Assembly: GCA_030667735.1 (NCBI GenBank)
Contig: DAOUVG010000064.1
Span: 1-7,469, forward strand
From: Dehalococcoidales bacterium
GTDB lineage: Bacteria > Chloroflexota > Dehalococcoidia > Dehalococcoidales > Fen-1064
DNA: 7,469 nt
Direction of reading: 5' to 3'
A program made the position numbers and the translations under genes. Within the stretch, counting starts at the first letter, position 1, and every line of letters starts with the position of its first letter. Shown piece after piece: positions 1 to 4,795 of this stretch. The notes under the pieces are model-generated. The model had not been told where the DNA came from. It searched no databases and was given only the letters and a program-made list of their open reading frames with translations.

Positions 1-19
1 AGCGGTAAAGGCTAAGCAA

Positions 20-244
20 ATGAATATCAGGGCTGCTGAGGAACCACAGATTCAGGCTGGAACAGCAGCGCCCAGCAGCACCTATAATTATCTTACAATA
101 CAGAGGACCGCACTGGGACTGGCCAGGACAAATGTCGGGCTGGCCTCATTCGTAAGGACTGCTGGAATACTGGATATACTTGTGGGAATAGGTCTGGTTC
201 TGGCTGGTGTGGGACTATTCAAGCAAAGCCAGAGCTTTTCATAG
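20..244 (+). CDS. small one-helix membrane protein, unknown function (possibly 5'-truncated)
   Basis: A 74-residue ORF that I do not recognise. The first half is polar (EEPQIQAGTAAPSSTYNY). An Arg-containing stretch with repeated RT pairs follows (QRTALGLARTN, then FVRTA), and then one strongly hydrophobic helix (about residues 50-67, ILDILVGIGLVLAGVGLF) ending in a short polar tail. The RT-rich helix approach loosely recalls small DUF202-like membrane proteins, but I would not assign it. The ATG at 20 has AAAGG 8 bases upstream, a plausible ribosome site. However, the frame stays open to the left edge of the window, so this could instead be the C-terminal part of a longer protein. No gene in the same transcript can be seen; about 250 non-coding bases follow it. 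Confidence 0.5.
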   Translation: MNIRAAEEPQIQAGTAAPSSTYNYLTIQRTALGLARTNVGLASFVRTAGILDILVGIGLVLAGVGLFKQSQSFS

Positions 245-440
245 AGCTGTAACGGGCTGATATGCCCTGTACTTACAACGTAATGCCTGCCATTGACATC
301 TGTCAGCGAAGTCTGCGGACATTTTGGGGTGTACGGTGTCGGTGAGATTCGAGGATGGCCCGAAGTTGTGTCTGGTTATTGTGAAAACAGGGCTTTTAGC
401 TCGGGGCTCCAGATTCAGTAGCCAGTTACCCCTTCACCAC

Positions 441-469
441 CTGACTTGGCACACCGCTTGCCGTACAAT
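441..469 (+). promoter_or_regulatory. candidate sigma-70 promoter for the plsY-like gene
   Basis: CTGACT (441-446, four of six consensus bases) and TACAAT (464-469, five of six) are separated by exactly 17 bases. Transcription would start near 476 and leave a leader of about 30 bases before the ATG at 506. The -35 is mediocre, so this is a moderate call. The rest of the 245-493 gap shows only small hairpins such as GGGC-TGATAT-GCCC at 254-267, which has no T-run, and no RNA gene. Confidence 0.35.
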
Positions 470-489
470 GCCTAGCTAAACTAGGTATT
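467..489. repeat. inverted repeat overlapping the plsY promoter start region
   Basis: AATGCCTAG (467-475) and CTAGGTATT (481-489) are complementary over nine positions with one G-T, separated by CTAAA. The core CCTAG/CTAGG is perfect. It overlaps the last bases of the proposed -10 and spans the expected transcription start, which is a typical operator position. If transcription starts near 476, the 5' arm is not in the RNA, so a DNA-level role is more likely than an RNA hairpin. No regulator can be named. Confidence 0.35.
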
Positions 490-505
490 ATCGGTGAGAG
501 GCGGC

Positions 506-1075
506 ATGGTCTGGGTAATTATTATCCTCGGATACGTCCTCGGCTCCATCCCCACGGCCTACATCGTGGGACGCCTCCTCTCCGGTGTGGACATCCGGCG
601 GATGGGGGACGGCAATGTCGGTGCCCGTAACGCTTACCATGAGCTGGGACCGAAGGCCGGGGTTGGCGTGTTCTTCCTTGATGCCACCAAGGGTGCGCTG
701 CCCGTCCTGATTGCCCGGTCATTCGGCCTGCCCGATGTCTTCGTTCTGGTCGCCGGGGTTGCCGTCGTAATCGGTCACAACTGGCCGGTCTTCCTTGGCT
801 TCAGGGGAGGCAGGGGAGAGTCAACCACCATCGGAGTGCTGATGGCCCTGGTCACCCAGCCAATGCTGATTCTCGCCGGGCCGGTCCTGGCCACCCTGTT
901 TCTGAAGAAGAATACCATCATCACCAGCTGTGTCCTCTTCATTCCATTGCCACTGGTATGCTGGTGGCTGGGTGTTTCCGGAATGCTGGTGGCCTACAGC
1001 GTGGCGCTGCCGTGCCTGGTGGGTGTCACCCACTACCTGAGGACGAGGCAGGTCTCCATCGCCAGGACAGCCTAG
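506..1075 (+). CDS. plsY: PlsY-like glycerol-3-phosphate acyltransferase (divergent)
   Basis: A membrane protein of 189 residues matching the PlsY family, which transfers an acyl chain from acyl-phosphate to the sn-1 position of glycerol-3-phosphate to begin phospholipid synthesis. Visible marks are the N-terminal helix with GSIPTAY (13-19), motif 1 as DIRRMGDGNVGARN (29-42; usual form GSGNxGATN), DATKGALPV (59-67), IGHNWPVFLGFRGGRG (89-104), and several hydrophobic helices. Departures from the family are clear. The phosphate-loop motif usually written GGKGVAT is GGRGEST here. The C-terminal HxxNIxRLxxGxE motif is reduced to THYLRTRQVSIARTA, ending early. I chose the ATG at 506 because GAGAGG lies 4 bases upstream and the first helix follows at once; a GTG at 494 would add four residues. 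The gene runs convergently into the transketolase C-terminal gene. It is either a specialised paralogue or a weak or altered acyltransferase; family assignment is good, activity uncertain. Confidence 0.8.
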   Translation: MVWVIIILGYVLGSIPTAYIVGRLLSGVDIRRMGDGNVGARNAYHELGPKAGVGVFFLDATKGALPVLIARSFGLPDVFVLVAGVAVVIGHNWPVFLGFRGGRGESTTIGVLMALVTQPMLILAGPVLATLFLKKNTIITSCVLFIPLPLVCWWLGVSGMLVAYSVALPCLVGVTHYLRTRQVSIARTA

Positions 1076-2013
1076 CCCTTCCTCTCCACCACTGTCCGCA
1101 CTGCCCGCTCGATGTCTGCGGCGGTCAGCCCGTACTTCCGGAGAAGCTCCGCAGGAGGTCCGGACTCGGCATAGGTGTCTTTGATGGCGACAAACTCGAC
1201 CGGTACCGGATGCTGTCGGGCAAGTACCCGGGCTACGGCACTCCCCAGGCCGCCGTGCTCCAGGTGCTCTTCGGCGGTAACTATTGCCCCGGTATCTCTG
1301 GCTGCCCGGACTATGGCGGCCTCATCAACCGGTTTCAGGGTTGACATATTAAGCACCCGGCAGTCGATTCCTGCCTGCTGAAGGTTCCCGGCTGCCTCCA
1401 GGGCGGTGGCTACCATGGTACCGATGGCGATTATGGTTGCCCGGTTGCCCTCTCTCATGACCGTCGCCTTACCCAGCTCAAACCGGTAGTCTTCGTTATG
1501 GACCAGTGGCAGGCCGGGGCGGCAAAGCCTGATGTAGAAGGGGCCTTCGGTGGCAGCAGCCATCCTGATAACCCGGACGGTCTCTATGGCATCGGCGGGG
1601 ACAACCACGGTAAGGCCGGGCAGGGCACAGGCCAGGGCCAGGTCTTCGATAGCCTGGTGGGAGGTGCCATCCTCACCGACAGTAATACCGCTGTGAGTGG
1701 TGACCAGCTTCACATTCAGTTGTGGCTGGGCAACGGACATACGGACCTGGTCAAAACACCGTCCCGGAATAAAAACGGAGAAGGTACTGGCGAACGGTAT
1801 CTTACCGGAGGCCGCCAGCCCGGCGGCGATGCCCACCATGTTCTGTTCCGCGATACCGCAGTCGAAAATCCGTTTGGGGAACTCGCTGGCGAAGAAATGG
1901 GTCATGGTTGAGCGGGACAGGTCCGCATCCAGCACCACGACATCAGGGTTCTGCCTGCCAAGCTCGACCAGGGTTTTGCCATATGCCTCTCTCACGGATA
2001 CCGACGGCGCCAT
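1072..2013 (-). CDS. transketolase, C-terminal subunit (pyrimidine-binding and C-terminal domains)
   Basis: A protein of 313 residues equal to the second half of a full-length transketolase. Residues about 5-170 form the pyrimidine-binding domain, with CGIAEQNMVGIAAGLA (52-67). Its Glu56 is the family glutamate that activates thiamine diphosphate. The SGITVGEDGTSHQ stretch (108-120) carries the active-site His119. Residues about 185-310 form the C-terminal transketolase domain (EEHLEHGGLGSAVA). With the N-terminal subunit it would move two-carbon ketol units between sugar phosphates in the non-oxidative pentose phosphate pathway. The ATG at 2013 lies 2 bases after the upstream stop. Its ribosome site AAGGAG is the Lys-Glu codon pair near the end of that gene, so translation is probably coupled. 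Its stop codon overlaps that of the plsY-like gene on the other strand. The split form is common in bacteria and archaea; a related split ketol transferase with another sugar substrate cannot be excluded. Confidence 0.92.
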   Translation of the reverse strand: MAPSVSVREAYGKTLVELGRQNPDVVVLDADLSRSTMTHFFASEFPKRIFDCGIAEQNMVGIAAGLAASGKIPFASTFSVFIPGRCFDQVRMSVAQPQLNVKLVTTHSGITVGEDGTSHQAIEDLALACALPGLTVVVPADAIETVRVIRMAAATEGPFYIRLCRPGLPLVHNEDYRFELGKATVMREGNRATIIAIGTMVATALEAAGNLQQAGIDCRVLNMSTLKPVDEAAIVRAARDTGAIVTAEEHLEHGGLGSAVARVLARQHPVPVEFVAIKDTYAESGPPAELLRKYGLTAADIERAVRTVVERKG

Positions 2014-2015
2014 GA

Positions 2016-2855
2016 CTATTCCAGCTCCTTAAGTGCTATCTCAACCTGTTCCGGCGTAGGCGCTTTCCCGTGAAAGTCCGCGTTGTTCTCCATGAAACTG
2101 ACGCCCTTGCCCTTGGTGGTACGGGCAATGATGACGGTTGGTTGTCCTTTAATCGTTTTTGCCTGGCTAAAAGCCTCCTCAAGCCGGGTGAAATCGTGGC
2201 CGTCTGCCTCGATGACGTGCCAGCCGAACGAAGACCACTTGCTGTTGAATGGTTCCAGACCCATGACATCGCACGTCCAGCCGTCAATCTGCAATCCGTT
2301 TCTATCGACAATTGCCACCAGGTTGTCCAGCTTGAAATGGGCTGCCGCCATGGCTGCTTCCCAGACCTGTCCTTCATCACATTCACCGTCACCGAGCAGG
2401 ACATAGACCTGGTACGGTTTCGAGTCGAGTCGCCCGGCCAGGGCAACGCCAGTGGAAAAGGACAATCCCTGTCCCAGAGAACCTGCGGTCATCTCGATAC
2501 CGGGGGTGAGCATGTGGTCAGTATGGCCCTGCAGGCGGCTGTTCAGTTTCCTCAGGGTGGATAGCTCTTCCACGGGGAAGTAACCGCATTCCGCCAGGGT
2601 AGCATAGAGCATGGGAGCGGCGTGACCTTTACTCAGGATGAAGCGGTCACGGTCCGGCCATTGCGGGTCACGGGGATTGTGCCGGAGTACCCGGAAATAG
2701 AGCGTGCTGACAATCTCCACGGCTGACAGCGAACCGCCGGGGTGGCCGCTGCCGACACTGCCTATCATGGTAACAATGTGACGGCGCAGCTTCCTGGCTA
2801 TTGCCTGCATTTCCGCCAGCGAAAGTGCCTTTATCTCGCCAGGTTGTTGCATCAT
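2016..2855 (-). CDS. transketolase, N-terminal subunit (thiamine diphosphate-binding domain)
   Basis: A protein of 279 residues corresponding to the first half of transketolase. It carries GSGHPGGSLS (35-44, with His38), SKGHAAP (75-81), GSLGQGLS (125-132) and the thiamine diphosphate motif starting GDG at 155-157. Asp156 and Asn186 match the Mg2+ ligands of the family. It needs the C-terminal subunit, encoded immediately downstream, to make the active site, which lies at the interface of the two domains. The frame is open upstream to an ATG at 2924. I prefer the ATG at 2855 (or the adjacent one at 2852) for two reasons: a strong extended -10 promoter lies inside the longer frame, and 279 residues is the usual length of these split subunits. 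The upstream extension (TCFTGELLSSAVMGGIIDEQ) does not resemble transketolase. No strong ribosome site precedes 2855, and the expected leader is only about 10 bases, so initiation may be nearly leaderless. Confidence 0.9.
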   Translation of the reverse strand: MMQQPGEIKALSLAEMQAIARKLRRHIVTMIGSVGSGHPGGSLSAVEIVSTLYFRVLRHNPRDPQWPDRDRFILSKGHAAPMLYATLAECGYFPVEELSTLRKLNSRLQGHTDHMLTPGIEMTAGSLGQGLSFSTGVALAGRLDSKPYQVYVLLGDGECDEGQVWEAAMAAAHFKLDNLVAIVDRNGLQIDGWTCDVMGLEPFNSKWSSFGWHVIEADGHDFTRLEEAFSQAKTIKGQPTVIIARTTKGKGVSFMENNADFHGKAPTPEQVEIALKELE

Positions 2856-2871
2856 TGGCTTCTGCTCATCT

Positions 2872-2899
2872 ATTATACCACCCATTACTGCACTGGAAA
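2872..2899 (-). promoter_or_regulatory. extended -10 promoter of the transketolase operon
   Basis: On the minus strand TATAAT (2877 down to 2872) is a perfect -10, preceded by TGG, giving the extended -10 pattern TGnTATAAT. TTTCCA (2899 down to 2894) sits 16 bases upstream and matches four of six -35 bases. Transcription would begin near 2865, just before the chosen start at 2855. Its position supports independent transcription of the two transketolase genes rather than only read-through from the synthetase gene. Confidence 0.55.
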
Positions 2900-3016
2900 G
2901 GAGCTCTCCCGTAAAGCACGTCATGCACGTTGGAAGAAACCCTTTATCTATACTGCTGAAGTCCGCACCGCTCCGGCCCGCGGCACCAGCCGAGTGTCGG
3001 ATGACCTCTCAATCCA

Positions 3017-4492
3017 CTAGCGACCACGAAGGTAATTACTGTACTGCACCAGGTGGGCCAGTGTCTTGGCGGCTCTTTCCGGAGTAGGGTACATTACAAT
3101 GCCGTTTTCCTGAAGCTTCTTGTAGACTGGCGAATCGTTCATTCTTTCCAGGCCTCTGCCGAAGATGAGCACCGGTTTCTGGTACCGGTCCATGTACTCG
3201 ATGAGCCTGTCCAGGTCCTTCAGTTCCTCTTCCTGGTACTCCTGCATTATCCGCTCCGCCCTTTCCATGAAAGACGGGGAATCATCGGCCTGCTGCATGC
3301 TTGCCATCATGCTGCGCGACATCATGGACATCATTCCGATGCCGCCGATTACCAGCAGCGCATCCAGGTTCTCGTCCTCCAGCAGCGGCCAGATGCAGGG
3401 GTAGGTAACATTTCCCGTAGCGACGGTGTCAACCGGGTTGGCGTGCGGCCACCGGTCCGGAAGGACCTTGTTCAGCTTCTCGATGGTGTACGGAGAAAGT
3501 TGCGCAACGTCCAGTCCCAGTTTGGAGCAGGCGTCCGACGTCACGCAGCCGAAGCCACCGCCGCCGGTCAGGATGGCCACCCGGTTTCCTCTGGGCAGTG
3601 GTTGTCGAAGCACGGCCGAGGCCACGTCGAAAAGCTCATCCACCTCGTCCACCCTGATAACGCCGCTCTGCCTGAACATGGCATCGTATATCTCGTCGGC
3701 TCCAGCGATGGCACTGGTGTGCGACCGTGCCGCCTTCGCCCCGGCCGGTGTCTTGCCCACCTTAACCACCACCATCGGCTTACGCTTGGTTATCTCCGAA
3801 GCCAGCCTGAAGAACTCCCTGCCTTTTCTCAGGCCCTCGATATAGCCGGTGATGACTTTGGTATCGTTGTCGTTGGCCAGGTATTCAAGGAAATCCTCGA
3901 AATGAAGGTCGGCCTCATTACCGACGCTGACGAACTTGCTGAACCCGGCGCCTGCCTGTATGCCGGACATCAGGATGTGAATCGCGAACCCACCACTCTG
4001 CGAGATGACGCCAACTCCCCCCTTGGGAACGGGGAGCGGCATACGCAGGGTGGAGAAACCATTGGAGGTGTTGAAGTGCCCCATGCAGTTCGGACCGACG
4101 AGTCGCATGCCAATCTGATGCGCGCTTTCTACTATCTCGCGCTCCAGTATCACTCCCTCGTCGCCAGTCTCCCCCAACCCGGCGGTGATTATCAGCCCCG
4201 CCTTAACGCCCATCGCAACACAGTCCCGCATAACCTCAGGGACGTCCGGATAGGGTATTACAATCGCCACGAAGTCCACCGGTTCAGGCAGGTCACGGAT
4301 GGTCGGGTAGGCCTTGACGCCCTGCACCTCAGCGGAGGTCTTGTTGATCGGGTAAGCTCTTTTAACCGAAGGAGACTTGAGGACGCGGCTGAAGATACCG
4401 GCCCCCCATTTATCCAGGGCGTTGGATGCACCGACCACGGCAACTGTCTCGGGGTCAAACATCAGTCCAATGCGGTCAATATCAGCAACCAT
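3017..4492 (-). CDS. acyl-CoA synthetase (ADP-forming), alpha-type subunit
   Basis: A protein of 491 residues of the NDP-forming acetate/acyl-CoA ligase family, which interconverts acyl-CoA + ADP + phosphate with acid + ATP + CoA. Residues about 8-140 form the CoA-binding Rossmann domain (AVVGASN 18-24; LVGPNCMGHF 131-140). Residues about 155-290 form the succinyl-CoA-ligase-like domain, with ISQSGG (163-168) and AARSHTSAIAG (254-264). His258 there is the expected phosphohistidine. Residues about 300-490 form the third ligase domain (ILTGGGGFG 307-315; NPVD 352-355). There is no ATP-grasp domain, and no beta-subunit gene lies beside it, so the partner must be encoded elsewhere if the enzyme works canonically. 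An unusual Met-rich stretch (387-399) followed by a charged helical segment sits in the third domain. The ATG at 4492 has GAGGTGA 6 bases upstream. Substrate (acetate or another acyl group) cannot be read from the sequence; a CoA-binding role other than catalysis is possible. Confidence 0.85.
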   Translation of the reverse strand: MVADIDRIGLMFDPETVAVVGASNALDKWGAGIFSRVLKSPSVKRAYPINKTSAEVQGVKAYPTIRDLPEPVDFVAIVIPYPDVPEVMRDCVAMGVKAGLIITAGLGETGDEGVILEREIVESAHQIGMRLVGPNCMGHFNTSNGFSTLRMPLPVPKGGVGVISQSGGFAIHILMSGIQAGAGFSKFVSVGNEADLHFEDFLEYLANDNDTKVITGYIEGLRKGREFFRLASEITKRKPMVVVKVGKTPAGAKAARSHTSAIAGADEIYDAMFRQSGVIRVDEVDELFDVASAVLRQPLPRGNRVAILTGGGGFGCVTSDACSKLGLDVAQLSPYTIEKLNKVLPDRWPHANPVDTVATGNVTYPCIWPLLEDENLDALLVIGGIGMMSMMSRSMMASMQQADDSPSFMERAERIMQEYQEEELKDLDRLIEYMDRYQKPVLIFGRGLERMNDSPVYKKLQENGIVMYPTPERAAKTLAHLVQYSNYLRGR

Positions 4493-4498
4493 TCAGTA

Positions 4499-4505
4499 TC
4501 ACCTC
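4499..4505 (-). promoter_or_regulatory. ribosome binding site of the acyl-CoA synthetase gene
   Basis: GAGGTGA on the minus strand is a strong anti-Shine-Dalgarno match, 6 bases from the ATG at 4492, and fixes the start of the synthetase gene. Confidence 0.7.
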
Positions 4506-4517
4506 GCTATCTACGTC

Positions 4518-4548
4518 ATTATAGCACTATTCGAACCCGGCGTGACAA
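4518..4548 (-). promoter_or_regulatory. extended -10 promoter of the acyl-CoA synthetase gene
   Basis: On the minus strand TATAAT (4523 down to 4518) is preceded by TGC, an extended -10. TTGTCA (4548 down to 4543) matches five of six -35 bases, but the spacer is long at 19, so the extended -10 probably carries the activity. Transcription would begin near 4511, giving a leader of about 18 bases that includes the GAGGTGA ribosome site. The promoter is divergent from that of leuS; the two -35 elements are about 55 bases apart. Confidence 0.55.
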
Positions 4549-4602
4549 ATCGTTTCACCGGTAATTTCTACCCCTGAGGCCGACAGACGGCACAACATGC
4601 AA

Positions 4603-4631
4603 TTGACATCAAACACGGACTGTGCTATCTT
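4603..4631 (+). promoter_or_regulatory. promoter of the leuS leader transcript
   Basis: A perfect TTGACA (4603-4608) is followed after exactly 17 bases by TATCTT (4626-4631), with TGC just before it (extended -10). This is the best-formed promoter in the window. Counting seven bases past the -10 puts the transcription start at about 4638, which is the A of the leader-peptide ATG. Confidence 0.7.
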
Positions 4632-4637
4632 ACGAGC

Positions 4638-4685
4638 ATGAAAAAACAGGACCTCACACTCACACTTAGCATCGATAGTCCGTGA
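4638..4685 (+). CDS. leuS leader peptide (15 residues, Leu-rich run)
   Basis: A 15-codon ORF, MKKQDLTLTLSIDSP, ending in TGA at 4683-4685. Three Leu codons (CTC 4653, CTC 4659, CTT 4665) alternate with Thr ACA codons, giving LTLTL. It lies between a strong promoter and an intrinsic terminator in front of leucyl-tRNA synthetase, and its stop codon directly abuts the 5' arm of an antiterminator (4686-4693). That arrangement is what a ribosome-stalling sensor of charged tRNA-Leu needs. A ribosome waiting at the Leu codons leaves the antiterminator arm free; one reaching the stop codon covers it. No Shine-Dalgarno sequence precedes the ATG, and the predicted transcript begins at or next to it, so initiation may be leaderless. 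The peptide itself probably has no function after synthesis. The call rests on architecture only, since an ORF this short could occur by chance. Confidence 0.6.
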   Translation: MKKQDLTLTLSIDSP

Positions 4686-4725
4686 CCGGTGGGCAGGTTC
4701 ATCTGCACAATGGCCGTCCCACTGG
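4686..4725 (+). promoter_or_regulatory. predicted antiterminator of the leuS attenuator
   Basis: CCGGTGGG (4686-4693) can pair with CCCACTGG (4718-4725) over eight positions with one G-T. This pairing consumes the three last bases of the terminator's 5' arm, its whole loop and the first two bases of its 3' arm, so the two structures exclude each other. A small nested hairpin (GCAG 4693-4696 with CTGC 4703-4706) may form inside; it competes for base 4693. Energies were not computed. Confidence 0.55.
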
Positions 4726-4737
4726 GGCGGCTTTTTT
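4713..4737 (+). terminator. intrinsic terminator in the leuS leader (attenuator)
   Basis: GCCGTCCC (4713-4720) pairs with GGGGCGGC (4724-4731) as an 8-bp stem with one T-G pair and a 3-base loop, followed at once by six T's (4732-4737). It lies about 75-100 bases into the predicted transcript and 58 bases before the leuS start, with no complete gene before it except the leader peptide. It therefore reads as a conditional terminator controlling leuS. The synthetase gene reads away from it, so it cannot be that gene's terminator. Confidence 0.85.
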
Positions 4738-4785
4738 CGTGAGTGCCGGACACGCAGGTTGCTGTTAACGATTCTCTTTCAGACA

Positions 4786-4791
4786 GGAAGG
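4786..4791 (+). promoter_or_regulatory. ribosome binding site of leuS
   Basis: GGAAGG at 4786-4791, within a longer AGGAAGGA, lies 4 bases from the ATG at 4796 (7 bases counting from the AGGA at 4785-4788). It supports the chosen start and lies outside the attenuator structures, so control should act on transcription rather than on this site. Confidence 0.65.
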
Positions 4792-4795
4792 ACAG

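Noticed and set aside
294..305. Palindrome TGACA-TC-TGTCA, with a TTGACA at 293-298, in the first intergenic gap.
   Set aside because: No -10 hexamer lies at a usable distance from the TTGACA, and five-base arms are common by chance.
330..467. Separated inverted repeats TGTACGG (330-336) and CCGTACA (461-467).
   Set aside because: A seven-base match over a gap of more than 120 bases is expected by chance in a region of this size.
2915..2930. Short direct repeat GCACGT-CAT-GCACGT upstream of the transketolase promoter.
   Set aside because: Only two six-base copies, part of a longer open frame and without any other sign of a binding site.
2981..2992. Hairpin CGGC-ACCA-GCCG between the synthetase and transketolase genes as a terminator.
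   Set aside because: The stem is only 4 bp and no T-run follows on either strand.
4529..4541. A tRNA T-arm-like sequence (CCGGGTTCGAAT on the minus strand) upstream of the synthetase gene.
   Set aside because: The bases that follow do not close the T-stem and no acceptor, D or anticodon arm can be built around it. It overlaps the promoter spacer and is best taken as chance.
3053..4564. A 503-codon open frame on the plus strand opposite the synthetase gene.
   Set aside because: It is antisense to a clearly recognisable protein with conserved motifs. Its translation is rich in His, Arg and Gly with no domain signs, as expected of a shadow frame in GC-rich DNA.
4638..4737. A T-box riboswitch upstream of leuS.
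   Set aside because: The leader is only about 100 bases long and I see no T-box consensus (TGGNACCGCG type) or long specifier-bearing stem. The short Leu-containing ORF explains the architecture better.
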